In this document: positions 51,204 to 59,899 of the stretch, piece after piece | Layout of the letters: each line of letters starts with the position of its first letter | Position numbering within the stretch: position 1 is the first letter of the stretch | Position numbers and translations under genes: made by a program | The notes under the pieces: generated by a model | Database searches by the model: none | The model's input: only the letters and a program-made list of their open reading frames with translations | What the model was told of the DNA's origin: nothing | Source: Lysobacter enzymogenes | GTDB lineage: Bacteria > Pseudomonadota > Gammaproteobacteria > Xanthomonadales > Xanthomonadaceae | Length of the DNA stretch: 64,000 nucleotides | Assembly: GCF_023617245.1 (NCBI RefSeq) | Contig: NZ_CP067396.1 | Coordinates: 1,178,001-1,242,000 of the forward strand | Direction: 5' to 3'

Positions 51204-52453
51204 AACGGCTGTTGCATGGCCTCGTGCTGCTGTGCGGCCTGGCCGCGGCCGATGCCGTGGCCGGATGCGCGGCCGCGGAAGAAACGGTGGCGACCTGCCG
51301 CATCGAAGGCCAGCAGAAGCAGGTGTCGATCTGCCTCTACGAAGACGAATCCGGACCGATGGACGTGGCGTACCGCTACGGCCCGGTGCAGGGCAAGGAA
51401 GAGCTGGTTCTGCGCGTGCCGCTGATGGAGCTGGGCTACCTGACCGCGAGCGGCGCCGGCGTGACCGTCGACGAGACCGCGATCTTCGCCAGCGGCGACC
51501 ATTCCTACCGGGTGACGTTCGGGTTCCGCGACGGCCGCAAGCCGGATCCGTCCGCGCTGCACAAATTCGGAACCGTGCAGGTGCTGCGCCAGGGCGCCAC
51601 GCTCGCCGAACTGGCCTGCGCGCCGGAAACCATCGTGCGCACGCCGGACCTGCTGCTGGAGCGCATGCGCGAGCGCGGGCGCACGCACGCCTCCGACGGC
51701 ACCACGCTGAGCAACTACGACATCGACCGTCCCGGACCGCTCTCCGAAGCGCCGCCGTGCGCGCGCAAGAACGACGTGGACACGTGCTGGAGCCTCGGCG
51801 TGTCCGCGGCGCGCGCCGGCGACCTTGCGCTGGCGCTGGGGTATTACGACAAATCCTGCGACGCCGGTTTCGTCACCTACGGCTGCTACGACGGCGGCAA
51901 GCTGTACCTGCACAACCGCCAATTGCGCGATTACGCCAAGGCCTACGAGCGCCTGGACCGCTCCTGCAAGGGCTCCGATCCCGGCCAGGCGCCGTATGCG
52001 TGCAAGTACCTGGGCTGGATGCACCAGACCGGCATCGGCGCGAAAAAAGACAACGCGGAGGCCTGGCGCTTGCTGTCGGCCGCCTGCTTCGTCCGCGCCG
52101 AGGAACCGTTGATCGACGGCGAGGGCTGCGACCTGCTCGCCAAGACGATCCTGATCGGGCATCCGCTGGGCGATGCGCAGGCGCAGCGCAATAGCGTCGG
52201 CAGCGGCTACCTGGTGTATCTCGCGCTGGCGATGGGCTGCACCGACGCGGCGGACACCGTGTGCGCGAAGGCGAAAACCATGCTCGCCGAGGCCAAGGCG
52301 GCGCGCGCCGCGTGGGTCGCGTATTGCGACGAAGACAGCGGCGATTGCGCCGGCATGCTCCAGCCGCAGGAGAACTTCAGTGCTACCCTCTCGCAGCGCG
52401 AACGGCTGTTCGCGCACTACCAGGATGCGCTGAAAACGCTCGGCGCGCCCTGA
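51200..52453 (+). CDS. Exported Sel1-like repeat protein within the xps operon
   Basis: A 417-residue exported protein between gspE and gspF. A signal peptide (MKRLLHGLVLLCGLAAADAVAG) is followed by a beta-rich half (about 25-160). A Cys-rich Sel1-like helical repeat region comes next: DTCWSLGVSAARAGDLALALGYYDKSCDAGF, YACKYLGWMHQTGIGAKKDNAEAWRLLSAAC. The start overlaps the gspE stop (ATGA) and gspF begins 15 nt after its stop, so it is translated with the secretion genes. It is not a standard type II component; a periplasmic accessory or substrate-related role is conceivable, though unproven. Confidence 0.85.
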   Translation: MKRLLHGLVLLCGLAAADAVAGCAAAEETVATCRIEGQQKQVSICLYEDESGPMDVAYRYGPVQGKEELVLRVPLMELGYLTASGAGVTVDETAIFASGDHSYRVTFGFRDGRKPDPSALHKFGTVQVLRQGATLAELACAPETIVRTPDLLLERMRERGRTHASDGTTLSNYDIDRPGPLSEAPPCARKNDVDTCWSLGVSAARAGDLALALGYYDKSCDAGFVTYGCYDGGKLYLHNRQLRDYAKAYERLDRSCKGSDPGQAPYACKYLGWMHQTGIGAKKDNAEAWRLLSAACFVRAEEPLIDGEGCDLLAKTILIGHPLGDAQAQRNSVGSGYLVYLALAMGCTDAADTVCAKAKTMLAEAKAARAAWVAYCDEDSGDCAGMLQPQENFSATLSQRERLFAHYQDALKTLGAP

Positions 52454-52468
52454 AGGATTCCGCCCTCC

Positions 52469-53686
52469 ATGCCCCTCTACCGTTACCAAGCGCTCAATGC
52501 CCGCGGCGAATTGCTGGATGGGCAGATGGAAGCCGGCGGCGTCGCCGAGGTGGTGGCTCGCCTGCAAGAGCAGGGCCATCTGCCGGTGGACACCCGGCTG
52601 GCCAGCGAAGGCGGCGGCGGTTCGAGCTGGCGCGGGCTGTTCAAGCCCAAGCCGTTCACCGGCGCGCGCCTGGTCCAGTTCACCCAGCAATTGTCGACCT
52701 TGCTCGGCGCCGGCCAGCCGCTCGATCGAGCGCTGACCATCCTGCTCGACCTGCCCGAGGACGAGGCGGCCAAGAGCACGGTCGCCGACATCCGCGACGC
52801 GGTGCGCGGTGGCACGTCGCTGTCGGTGGCGCTGGAGCGCCAGCACGGCACGTTCTCGCGCCTGTACATCAACATGGTCCGCGCCGGCGAGGCCGGCGGC
52901 AACCTGCACGACACGCTGGCGCGGCTCGACGACTACCTCGAACGCAGCCGGCAGATGCAGGGGCGGGTGATCAACGCGCTGATCTATCCGGCGATCCTGC
53001 TGCTGATGGTCGGCGCGAGCCTGCTGTTCCTGCTCGGCTACGTGGTGCCGCAGTTCGGCGCGATGTACGAAAGCCTCGACGCCGAGCTGCCGATGTTCAC
53101 CCAGGTGGTGCTGTGGGCCGGCACCTTCGTGCGCGACTGGTGGATCGTGCTGATCGCGGTGCCGGCGCTGGCGCTGCTGTGGTTCGACCGCAAGCGCCGC
53201 GACCCGGCGTTCCGCGAGGCGCTCGACGAGTGGCTGCTCAAGCGCAAGTTCGTCGGCCCGCTGATCGGCAAGATCGAGACCGCGCGGCTGGCGCGCACGC
53301 TCGGCACCCTGGTGCGCAACGGCGTGCCGCTGATGACCGCGATCGGCATCGGCCGCAACGTGCTCAACAACCGCGTGCTCGCCGCCGACGTCGACGCCGC
53401 CGCCGAAGAGGTCAAGAACGGTGTGGCGCTGTCGACCGCGCTGGCCAAGGGCAAGCGCTTCCCGCGCCTGGCCCTGCAGATGATCCAGGTCGGCGAGGAA
53501 TCCGGCGCGCTCGACGCGATGCTGATGAAGACCGCCGAGACCTTCGAGCAGGACACCGGCATGGCCCTGGACCGCATGCTGGCCGCGCTGGTTCCGGTGG
53601 TGACCGTGGCCCTGGCCGGCATCGTCGGCACGGTGGTGATGGCGGTGCTGTTGCCGCTGTACGACCTCACCAACGCGATCGGTTGA
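52469..53686 (+). CDS. gspF: Type II secretion inner-membrane platform protein GspF (XpsF)
   Basis: The 405-residue polytopic platform protein. Two GspF domains are visible: LVQFTQQLSTLLGAGQPLDRALTIL with the first helix around 170, and a second with LARTLGTLVRNGVPLMTAIG and the C-terminal helix ALVPVVTVALAGIVGTVVMAVLLPLYDL. The N-terminus MPLYRYQALNARGELLDGQMEA is typical. The conserved GEESGALDAML loop is present. It follows the Sel1-like gene closely. Confidence 0.96.
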   Translation: MPLYRYQALNARGELLDGQMEAGGVAEVVARLQEQGHLPVDTRLASEGGGGSSWRGLFKPKPFTGARLVQFTQQLSTLLGAGQPLDRALTILLDLPEDEAAKSTVADIRDAVRGGTSLSVALERQHGTFSRLYINMVRAGEAGGNLHDTLARLDDYLERSRQMQGRVINALIYPAILLLMVGASLLFLLGYVVPQFGAMYESLDAELPMFTQVVLWAGTFVRDWWIVLIAVPALALLWFDRKRRDPAFREALDEWLLKRKFVGPLIGKIETARLARTLGTLVRNGVPLMTAIGIGRNVLNNRVLAADVDAAAEEVKNGVALSTALAKGKRFPRLALQMIQVGEESGALDAMLMKTAETFEQDTGMALDRMLAALVPVVTVALAGIVGTVVMAVLLPLYDLTNAIG

Positions 53687-54014
53687 GCATGCCCGCCGCT
53701 CCGGTCGCCGTGCCCGCGTCCGTCCGCCGCCGCGTCCCGCGCGGCACGCCCGCGCGCCGGTTTGCCGCGCTGCGTCACACCGATGCGCCTGTTCATGCGC
53801 GCGGATTGAACGCAGCCTGTACCGCGGTGTCCAAACCGCGAACTTTGCAAATGCGCGCGGAACAGAATCCTAGCGACCCCGTCCGCATGCGCGAGACGTT
53901 CGCAGGCGAACCTGGACGCGACGGCTCCGCCGGCGCTGTCCGGCCGCACGACCCTTTGCACCACCACCCCATTCGACCGCAGCCCCGGCAGGACCCCTCT
54001 GCCGCCAACAACGG
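53687..54014 (+). other. Gap between gspF and gspG
   Basis: A 328-bp stretch that interrupts an otherwise packed operon. A 109-codon frame (53689-54018) crosses it but is Arg/Pro-rich, resembles nothing I know and overlaps gspG, so I do not call it. The centre (53800-53890) is lower in GC and could hold an internal promoter for gspG and the following genes; no clear boxes. Confidence 0.5.
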
Positions 54015-54464
54015 ATGACGACGACGATGCGCAACCTCCGCTCCATGACCCGCTCCCCGTCCCCGGCCCGCCAGCAGCAGGGCATGAGCCTGATCGAGAT
54101 CATCATCGTGATCGTGCTGATCGGCGCGGTGCTCGCCTTCGTCGGCAACCGCGTGCTCGGCGGCAAGGACCGCGGCGACTACAACCTGGCCAAGGGCCAG
54201 ATCCAGACGTTGGCCGGCAAGGTCGATTCGTTCCAGATGGACACCGGCCGCCTGCCGGGCACGCTGGACGAACTGGTCAAGCAGCCGGCCGACGCCAGCG
54301 GCTGGCTCGGTCCGTACGCCAAGGAAACCGAGCTGAAGGACCCGTGGGGCCATCCGATCGAATACCGCCAGCCGGGCGAGAACGGTCCCTACGACCTGGT
54401 CAGCTACGGCAAGGACGGCAAGCCGGGCGGCAGCAGCGTCGACGGCGACATCAAGAATAACTGA
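54015..54464 (+). CDS. gspG: Major pseudopilin GspG (XpsG)
   Basis: A 149-residue type IV pilin-like protein, the main pseudopilus subunit. The prepilin peptidase site is QQQG|MSLIEIIIVIVLIG, with Met at +1 instead of the usual Phe and Glu at +5. A C-terminal domain follows with the GspG signature LKDPWGHPIEYRQPGENGPYDLVSYG, including the calcium-site region. The ATG at 54015 or the one at 54027 could start it. Confidence 0.95.
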   Translation: MTTTMRNLRSMTRSPSPARQQQGMSLIEIIIVIVLIGAVLAFVGNRVLGGKDRGDYNLAKGQIQTLAGKVDSFQMDTGRLPGTLDELVKQPADASGWLGPYAKETELKDPWGHPIEYRQPGENGPYDLVSYGKDGKPGGSSVDGDIKNN

Positions 54465-54475
54465 GCCGGCGATAG

Positions 54476-55087
54476 ATGCACGGCGCGCGGCACAGTCCCT
54501 CCGCCCGCGGAGGGCGTCGGGGACCGGCCGCGCCAGCGGCCGGCGGCGCCGTTCGCGGTCTCGCGCCGTCGTCGCCGGACGCGCCGCGCCGCGGCGCGAA
54601 CCCGCCGCGCGCGCGCCTGGACGGACTGTCGCCGCGCGCGCGCCAGCGCGGCATGTCCCTGCTCGAAATCCTGCTGGTGATCGCCTTGATCGGCGCCATC
54701 GGCGTGCTGACCGTGGCCGCGCTCAACGGCGGCATCGCCGGCATGCAGCTGCGCTCGGCGTCCAAGCAGGTCGCCGCGCAGCTGCGCTACACCCGCAGCC
54801 AGGCCATCGCCAGCGGGCGCTCGCAGAAGTTCCTCATCGATCCGGCCGCGCACACCTGGAGCGCGCCGAACGGCCGCAGCGGTGAGATTCCCAAGGGCGT
54901 CGGCATCGTCTTCACCGGCGCGCGCGACGTGCAGCCGCGCCGCGGCGAAGGCGCGATCGTGTTCTTCCCCGACGGCGCCTCCACCGGCGGCCGGGTCAAG
55001 CTGCACGCCAAGCAGGCGGCCTGGAACGTCGATGTCGCCTGGCTGACGGGCGAGGTCAAGCTCAAGCGCGGCGAGGCGCCGCGATGA
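54476..55087 (+). CDS. gspH: Minor pseudopilin GspH (XpsH)
   Basis: A 203-residue minor pseudopilin. The cleavage site is RQRG|MSLLEILLVIALIGAIG, with Glu at +5. As annotated from the ATG at 54476 the leader is about 59 residues, very long for a prepilin and rich in Pro/Arg. No other ATG or GTG exists in that segment before the cleavage site, so the long leader may be real or a CTG/TTG codon may be used. The mature part has SASKQVAAQLRYTRSQAIASG, common in GspH. It overlaps gspI (ATGA). Confidence 0.9.
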   Translation: MHGARHSPSARGGRRGPAAPAAGGAVRGLAPSSPDAPRRGANPPRARLDGLSPRARQRGMSLLEILLVIALIGAIGVLTVAALNGGIAGMQLRSASKQVAAQLRYTRSQAIASGRSQKFLIDPAAHTWSAPNGRSGEIPKGVGIVFTGARDVQPRRGEGAIVFFPDGASTGGRVKLHAKQAAWNVDVAWLTGEVKLKRGEAPR

Positions 55088-55560
55088 GCGCGCGCGCCTT
55101 CGCTGCGCATTCGCCGCGCCGCGCGCGCGGCTGCGTCCGCGGGGCGCGCCAGCGCGGCTACACCCTGCTCGAGGTGATCGTCGCCTTCGCCCTGCTGGCG
55201 ATGGCGCTGACCCTGCTGCTGGGCTCGCTGTCGGGCGCGGCCAAGCAGGTGCGCTGGTCGTCCGACGCCGGCCGCGCCGCGCTGTACGCGCAATCGTTGA
55301 TGGACCAGGTCGGCGTCGGCCAGCCGGTGCGTCCGGGCCAGCGCAGCGGCGAGTTCGAGAACGGCCGCTACCGCTGGACACTGGGCATCGCGCCGTGGCG
55401 CGATGCGCAGTTGCCGGCGTCGAACCAGCCCATCGATCCCAACGCCATGCGCCTGTTCGAAGTGCAGCTGGCGGTGGAGTGGGGCGAGGGCGGCGGCGGC
55501 CGTCGTTTGCTGCTGCGCACCTTGCGCAGCGGCAACGCCGGCAACGAGGCGCAGCTGTGA
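55084..55560 (+). CDS. gspI: Minor pseudopilin GspI (XpsI)
   Basis: A 158-residue minor pseudopilin. The cleavage site RQRG|YTLLEVIVAFALLAMALT has Glu at +5. The segment AALYAQSLMDQVGVGQPVRPG and the DAxxLxxFEVQLAVEW-like C-terminal sheet fit the GspI tip-complex family. It starts by overlapping gspH and ends overlapping the gspJ GTG. Confidence 0.93.
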   Translation: MSARAFAAHSPRRARGCVRGARQRGYTLLEVIVAFALLAMALTLLLGSLSGAAKQVRWSSDAGRAALYAQSLMDQVGVGQPVRPGQRSGEFENGRYRWTLGIAPWRDAQLPASNQPIDPNAMRLFEVQLAVEWGEGGGGRRLLLRTLRSGNAGNEAQL

Positions 55561-56258
55561 GCGGCGTCGGCGCGGGCCGCGCAGTCGCGCCGCGCCGTCG
55601 CGCGCCGTCGCGCCGCGCGTCCGCGCGCGGCTTCACCCTGATCGAAGTGCTGCTGGCGATGGTGCTGCTGGTAGCCGGACTGGCGCTGGCGTTCGCGACC
55701 CTGTCGGCGGCGACCAAGACCGCCTCGCGCGGCGAGGCCCTGGCCCAGCGCAGCGAGCGCGAGCGCGCGGTCGAGAACTTCCTGCGCCGGCGCATCGCCG
55801 CGACCCGGCCGATCCCGTTCGCGTTCGACCAGAGCACGGCGGTGCCGCAGCGCTTCGTCGGCGAGCCCGACCGCCTGCGCTTCGTCGCCGACCTGCCCGA
55901 TTACCTCGGCCAGGGCGGGCCGTACCTGCACGACTTCGCGATCGAGAGCGACGGCGACCAGGCCCGGATCGTGCTGAACCTGTCGATGGTGCTGGCCGGC
56001 GAAACCATCAAGGACGAGCGCCCGCGCAAGCCCGAAGTGCTGGTGGAGGGGCTGAAATCGGCGCGTTTCCGCTACCGCACCCTGGACCCGCAGCGCGGCG
56101 AGCTCGGCGAATGGCAGGAACAATGGCAGCAGCCGGAGCAATTGCCGCTGCTGGTGGAAGTCACCCTCACCGACCGCGACGGCCGCGCCTGGCCGCCGCT
56201 GGTGGTGTCGCTGCCCCTGGCCTCGGCCGCGGGCGGCGGTTTCGTGCCGGAGTTGTGA
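55557..56258 (+). CDS. gspJ: Minor pseudopilin GspJ (XpsJ)
   Basis: A 233-residue minor pseudopilin. The GTG at 55557 overlaps the gspI stop as GTGA, which is why I choose it over longer upstream starts. An Arg/Ala-rich leader of about 27 residues precedes the cleavage site SARG|FTLIEVLLAMVLLVAG. The mature domain ends LVEVTLTDRDGRAWPPLVVSLPLA, typical of GspJ. It forms the pseudopilus tip with I and K. Confidence 0.92.
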   Translation: MSGVGAGRAVAPRRRAPSRRASARGFTLIEVLLAMVLLVAGLALAFATLSAATKTASRGEALAQRSERERAVENFLRRRIAATRPIPFAFDQSTAVPQRFVGEPDRLRFVADLPDYLGQGGPYLHDFAIESDGDQARIVLNLSMVLAGETIKDERPRKPEVLVEGLKSARFRYRTLDPQRGELGEWQEQWQQPEQLPLLVEVTLTDRDGRAWPPLVVSLPLASAAGGGFVPEL

Positions 56259-57241
56259 TGGAGACCGGCATCGGCGATCGGGAGACGACGAAGCGGCTGC
56301 GCGGCGCGGGCATGGTTGCGCGGCCGCGCGTGGATCGCGATGTCGCTTTTGTCGGACCTTCGAGAACCCGCGGTGCGGCGCTTCTGTTGGTGATGTGGCT
56401 GGTCGCCCTGCTGACCGCGCTGATCGGCGCGTTCGCGCTGACCGCGCGCACCGAGAACCTGCAGGGCCGGGTGCAGGTGCGCGGGCTGGTCGCGCACAAC
56501 GCCGCGCGCGCTGGGGTCGAGTACGCCCTGACCCGGGTGGCGATGAGCGACCAGAAGCTGCAGTGGCTGCCCGACGGCCGCCCGAATCGCTGGCGTTACG
56601 GCGATGCGCAGCTGGAGATCAAGATCGTCGACGAGAACGGCAAGGTCGACCTCAATCAGGCCGACGCGCAGCTGCTCACCGCCTTGCTGCAGGCGACCGG
56701 AAAGATGGAGCAGTCCGAAGCGGCGCGACTGGCCGGCGCGATCATCGACTGGCGCGACGCCGACACCCTCACGCAACCGGCCGGCGGCGCCGAAGATGCC
56801 GATTACGCGTCCGCCGGGCGTCCCTATGGCGCCAAGGATGCGGAATTCGAAAGCGTGGCCGAACTCCAGCAGGTGCTGGGGATCAGCCCGGAGCTGTATG
56901 CGCGGATCGAGCCCCTGGTCACGGTTTACAGCGGCCGTACGCGTCCCGAGCAGGCCTTCGCGGCGAAGGAAGTGCTCGATGCTATGGGGTTGAACGGCGC
57001 CGACCTGGTGCGTCAACGAGAAAGAAACCAGCCGGGGTCACAATTGCAGGGTGCCGGGGCGGGCGGCGTCGGCGGCGGTCTCGTCGGCGAACGCAGCGGC
57101 ACCTATAGTATCGAGAGCCGTGCACGGCTGACGGATGGCCGCGAATCGGTGTTGCGGGTGGTCGTGCGAGCGGGAGGGGGAGCGGTGCCGGGAATGCCTT
57201 ATACCCCGCTGCGTTGGGAGGAGGGAGCTTCAACACGATGA
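56258..57241 (+). CDS. gspK: Minor pseudopilin GspK (XpsK)
   Basis: A 327-residue minor pseudopilin at the tip. The cleavage region RTRG|AALLLVMWLVALLTAL lacks Glu at +5, as is usual for GspK. The large globular domain includes VDENGKVDLNQADAQLLTALL and the SAM-like insert. The ATG at 56258 shares its first base with the gspJ stop (TGATG). A GTG one codon upstream is possible. Confidence 0.92.
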   Translation: METGIGDRETTKRLRGAGMVARPRVDRDVAFVGPSRTRGAALLLVMWLVALLTALIGAFALTARTENLQGRVQVRGLVAHNAARAGVEYALTRVAMSDQKLQWLPDGRPNRWRYGDAQLEIKIVDENGKVDLNQADAQLLTALLQATGKMEQSEAARLAGAIIDWRDADTLTQPAGGAEDADYASAGRPYGAKDAEFESVAELQQVLGISPELYARIEPLVTVYSGRTRPEQAFAAKEVLDAMGLNGADLVRQRERNQPGSQLQGAGAGGVGGGLVGERSGTYSIESRARLTDGRESVLRVVVRAGGGAVPGMPYTPLRWEEGASTR

Positions 57242-58425
57242 ACTCGCAAGTAGCCGAAGGCCGGTTGGCCGCCAACCGGTTGCGAAGTCTGAGCGCGCGC
57301 CTGGCGCCCGGCGCGGGCGGCTTTTTCTCTTGGTGGGGCCGGACCCTGGCCTCGTGGCTGCCGCTGCGCACGCGCCAGGCCCTGGGCGTGGACCGCGGCC
57401 GGCTGCTGTTGCAGGTCGACGGCGGCGCCCAGGGCGGCTCGATCCGCTTGCGCCTGCAGCAGGCCGATCAGGTCCAGGAACTGGCCACGCTGCCCGATTT
57501 GTCCGCCTGGAATTCCGGCGCGCCGGCCGATGCCGCCGCCGATCCGCTGGCGCCGCTGCTGCCGCCGCGCATCGGCGAGCTGCCGCGCTGGCTGCTGCTG
57601 CCGCCGGCGACCAGCCTGCGCCGGCGCCTGAACTTGCCCGCCGCCGCCGCCGACCGGTTGCGCGACGTGGTCGGCTTCGAGATCGACCGGCAGACCCCGT
57701 TCACCGCCGAGGCGGTCGCGTTCGACGCGCGCGTGCTGGCGCGGCGCGACGGCGACGGCCAGATCGAGGCCGAACTGGTCGCGGTGCCGCGCCAGGCGCT
57801 GGACCCGCAGTTGCACGCGATCGGCCCGCTGGCCGCGACCCTGGCCGGCATCGACGTGGCCGGCGCCGACGGCGTCCCGCTCGGCGTCAACCTGTTGCCG
57901 CCGGCGCAGCGCCGCGCCCGTCGCGACCCGTTCCGCTACTGGAACCTGGCCCTGGCCGCGGTCGCGCTGCTGGCCCTGGCCGCGGGCATGTGGCAGGTGC
58001 TCGACAACCGCCGCGCCGCGATCAAGGACCTGCAGCAGACCATCGCCCGCAACGCCAACGCCGCGCGCCAGGCCGCCAGCCAGCGCCAGGAAGTGGTCGA
58101 CCTGATCGAAGGCCAGGCCTTCCTCGACCGCACCCGCGCCGCGCGCCCGAGCACGGTGCAGATCATCGACGAACTGAGCCGGCGCATGCCCGACAGCACC
58201 TACCTGGAAAAACTCGCGATCGAGGACGAGAGCCTGCTGATGATCGGCCTCAGCCGCGAGGCCTCGTCGCTGATCGGCAAGCTGCAGGGCACGCCGCTGT
58301 GGCGTTCGCCGGCGCTGACCGGCGCGGTCCAGCCCGATCCGGCCACCGGCCGCGACCGTTTCACCCTGACCGCCGAGATCGGCCCGCCCAAGGCGCAGAA
58401 CGCGGAGGGCGCGCGTGGCCCTTAA
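57238..58425 (+). CDS. gspL: Type II secretion protein GspL (XpsL)
   Basis: A 395-residue inner-membrane protein that binds GspE in the cytoplasm and GspM in the membrane. An actin-like cytoplasmic domain runs to about residue 235 (LRDVVGFEIDRQTPFTAEAVAFDARVL), a single helix follows (WNLALAAVALLALAAGMWQVL), then a coiled coil and a PilN-like periplasmic domain (VQIIDELSRRMPDSTYLEKLAIEDESLLMIGLS). The ATG at 57238 follows GGAGGAGGGAG and overlaps the gspK stop. Confidence 0.93.
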   Translation: MNSQVAEGRLAANRLRSLSARLAPGAGGFFSWWGRTLASWLPLRTRQALGVDRGRLLLQVDGGAQGGSIRLRLQQADQVQELATLPDLSAWNSGAPADAAADPLAPLLPPRIGELPRWLLLPPATSLRRRLNLPAAAADRLRDVVGFEIDRQTPFTAEAVAFDARVLARRDGDGQIEAELVAVPRQALDPQLHAIGPLAATLAGIDVAGADGVPLGVNLLPPAQRRARRDPFRYWNLALAAVALLALAAGMWQVLDNRRAAIKDLQQTIARNANAARQAASQRQEVVDLIEGQAFLDRTRAARPSTVQIIDELSRRMPDSTYLEKLAIEDESLLMIGLSREASSLIGKLQGTPLWRSPALTGAVQPDPATGRDRFTLTAEIGPPKAQNAEGARGP

Positions 58426-59110
58426 CGCTACCGGCTCCCGCCTGCGCCAACTCACCGCCGACCGCGAACGCTGGCTCGCCCTGGGCCTGCTGGTCGCCGC
58501 GCTCGGCATCGCCTATGCGGTGCTGATCCACCCGTGGTGGACGGTGCCGATGATGGAGGCCGACGACACCCTGCACGGCCTGCAGGAGCGCGAACTGCGC
58601 CAGCGCATGGAGCTGCAGCAGGCGCCGCAGGTCGCGCAGCTGCTCCAGCGCGTGCGCCAGCAGCAGTCCAGCCGGCCGGGCTTCCTGCCCGAGGCCACCG
58701 CCGAACTGGCCACCGCCGGCCTGGTCCAGCGCCTGGAAACCGTGGTCCAGCAGGCCAGCCCGGGCAACCGCAGCTGCGGCATCGTCAACCGTTCGCCGCT
58801 GGCCGAACCGCGCCGCGACCGCTACGCGCGCGTGGTCGTGCAGGTGCGCCTGCGCTGCGGCGCGCCGGAGACCGCGGCGGTGCTGCACTCGCTGGAAAGC
58901 GGCTCGCCGCGGCTGTTCGTCGGCAACCTCAACCTGCTGTCGACGCGCGGCTACTTCGTGCCCGGCAGCGCCGGCCCGGCCAACGACGGCGGCCTGGACG
59001 TGAGCTTCGACCTGTACGGCTACCTGCGTCCCAACCCCAGCGCCGCGCCGGCCAACGCGCGCGGCGGCAACAACGCCAACGCCCCCGCCGGAGCCGCCGA
59101 TGCGCTTTGA
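58415..59110 (+). CDS. gspM: Type II secretion protein GspM (XpsM)
   Basis: A 231-residue bitopic membrane protein that partners GspL. One helix (ALGLLVAALGIAYAVLIHPWW) follows a short cytoplasmic end. A coiled coil and a ferredoxin-like periplasmic domain with two cysteines (NRSCGIV and VRLRCGAP) complete it. The GTG at 58415 follows GGAGGG and overlaps gspL by 11 nt. An Ala/Asn-rich tail ends it. Confidence 0.9.
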   Translation: MALNATGSRLRQLTADRERWLALGLLVAALGIAYAVLIHPWWTVPMMEADDTLHGLQERELRQRMELQQAPQVAQLLQRVRQQQSSRPGFLPEATAELATAGLVQRLETVVQQASPGNRSCGIVNRSPLAEPRRDRYARVVVQVRLRCGAPETAAVLHSLESGSPRLFVGNLNLLSTRGYFVPGSAGPANDGGLDVSFDLYGYLRPNPSAAPANARGGNNANAPAGAADAL

Positions 59111-59876
59111 CGACGCCAGCCCGCGTACCTGGCTGCTGGCCACCGCGGCCGGCTGGGCGCTGCTGACCTGGGTGCTGGCGCTGGCCGGCATGGGCCGCCA
59201 TGTCGACCCGTTGCCGCCCGACCCGTCGCTGGTCAAGCCGCTGCCGCAGGCGCGCAAGAGCCCGCCGGACACGCTCGGCCCGCTGACCCAGTACGGCGAA
59301 ATCGCCGCGCGCCCGTTGTTCGTCGACGACCGCCGGCCCAAGCCGTTCTTCATGCAGGGCAAGGGCGAAGGCGAGAACCAGCAGGCCGCGTTCGACTACC
59401 TGCTGACCAGCGTGCTGATCACTCCGCAATTGTCGATGGCGATCCTGCAGCCGGCCGACGGCAGCGAGTCGGTGCCGGTCAAGCTCGGCGAGGTGCCCGA
59501 GTCGCATCCGGCCTGGCGCCTGACCTCGCTGGAGCCGCGCCGGGCCGTGTTCGAAGGGCCGGAAGGGCGGCGCGAACTCGACCTGCGCGTGTACAACGGC
59601 CAGGGCGGGCAGCCGCCGACGGCGATCGCCGCGCCGCCGACCGCCGGCCGCCCGGTGCCGCAGCCGCAACCCGCGCCGCCGAACCGACCGCCGCCGGCCA
59701 ACGCCGCGCCGGTGCAACAACCGCAACCCCAGCCTCAACCGCAACCGGCCGAAGCCTCGGCGCCGCTGACCGAGCAGGCGCAAATGGAAGCCATCCGAAA
59801 GCGCATCGAAGCGCGACGTCAGCAACTGCGGCAGCAGCAACAGCAAGCCGCCCAACCCCCGGCCAATTCGCCTTAA
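59100..59876 (+). CDS. gspN: Type II secretion protein XpsN (GspC-like role)
   Basis: A 258-residue inner-membrane protein at the XpsN position. One N-terminal helix (TWLLATAAGWALLTWVLALAG) is followed by a GspC homology-region-like domain (ARPLFVDDRRPKPFF; FDYLLTSVLITPQLSMAIL; WRLTSLEPRRAVFEGP). The last ~90 residues are Pro/Gln-rich and end in a charged, Gln-rich helix. In Xanthomonas XpsN links the LM platform with the secretin XpsD, so a GspC-equivalent role is expected. It overlaps gspM by 11 nt. Confidence 0.85.
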   Translation: MRFDDASPRTWLLATAAGWALLTWVLALAGMGRHVDPLPPDPSLVKPLPQARKSPPDTLGPLTQYGEIAARPLFVDDRRPKPFFMQGKGEGENQQAAFDYLLTSVLITPQLSMAILQPADGSESVPVKLGEVPESHPAWRLTSLEPRRAVFEGPEGRRELDLRVYNGQGGQPPTAIAAPPTAGRPVPQPQPAPPNRPPPANAAPVQQPQPQPQPQPAEASAPLTEQAQMEAIRKRIEARRQQLRQQQQQAAQPPANSP

Positions 59877-59899
59877 GACTGGCACGCAGAGTGGAACGC

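Noticed and set aside
53689..54018. 109-codon plus-strand frame between gspF and gspG
   Set aside because: Arg/Pro-rich, no family resemblance, no good ribosome site, and it overlaps the gspG start.
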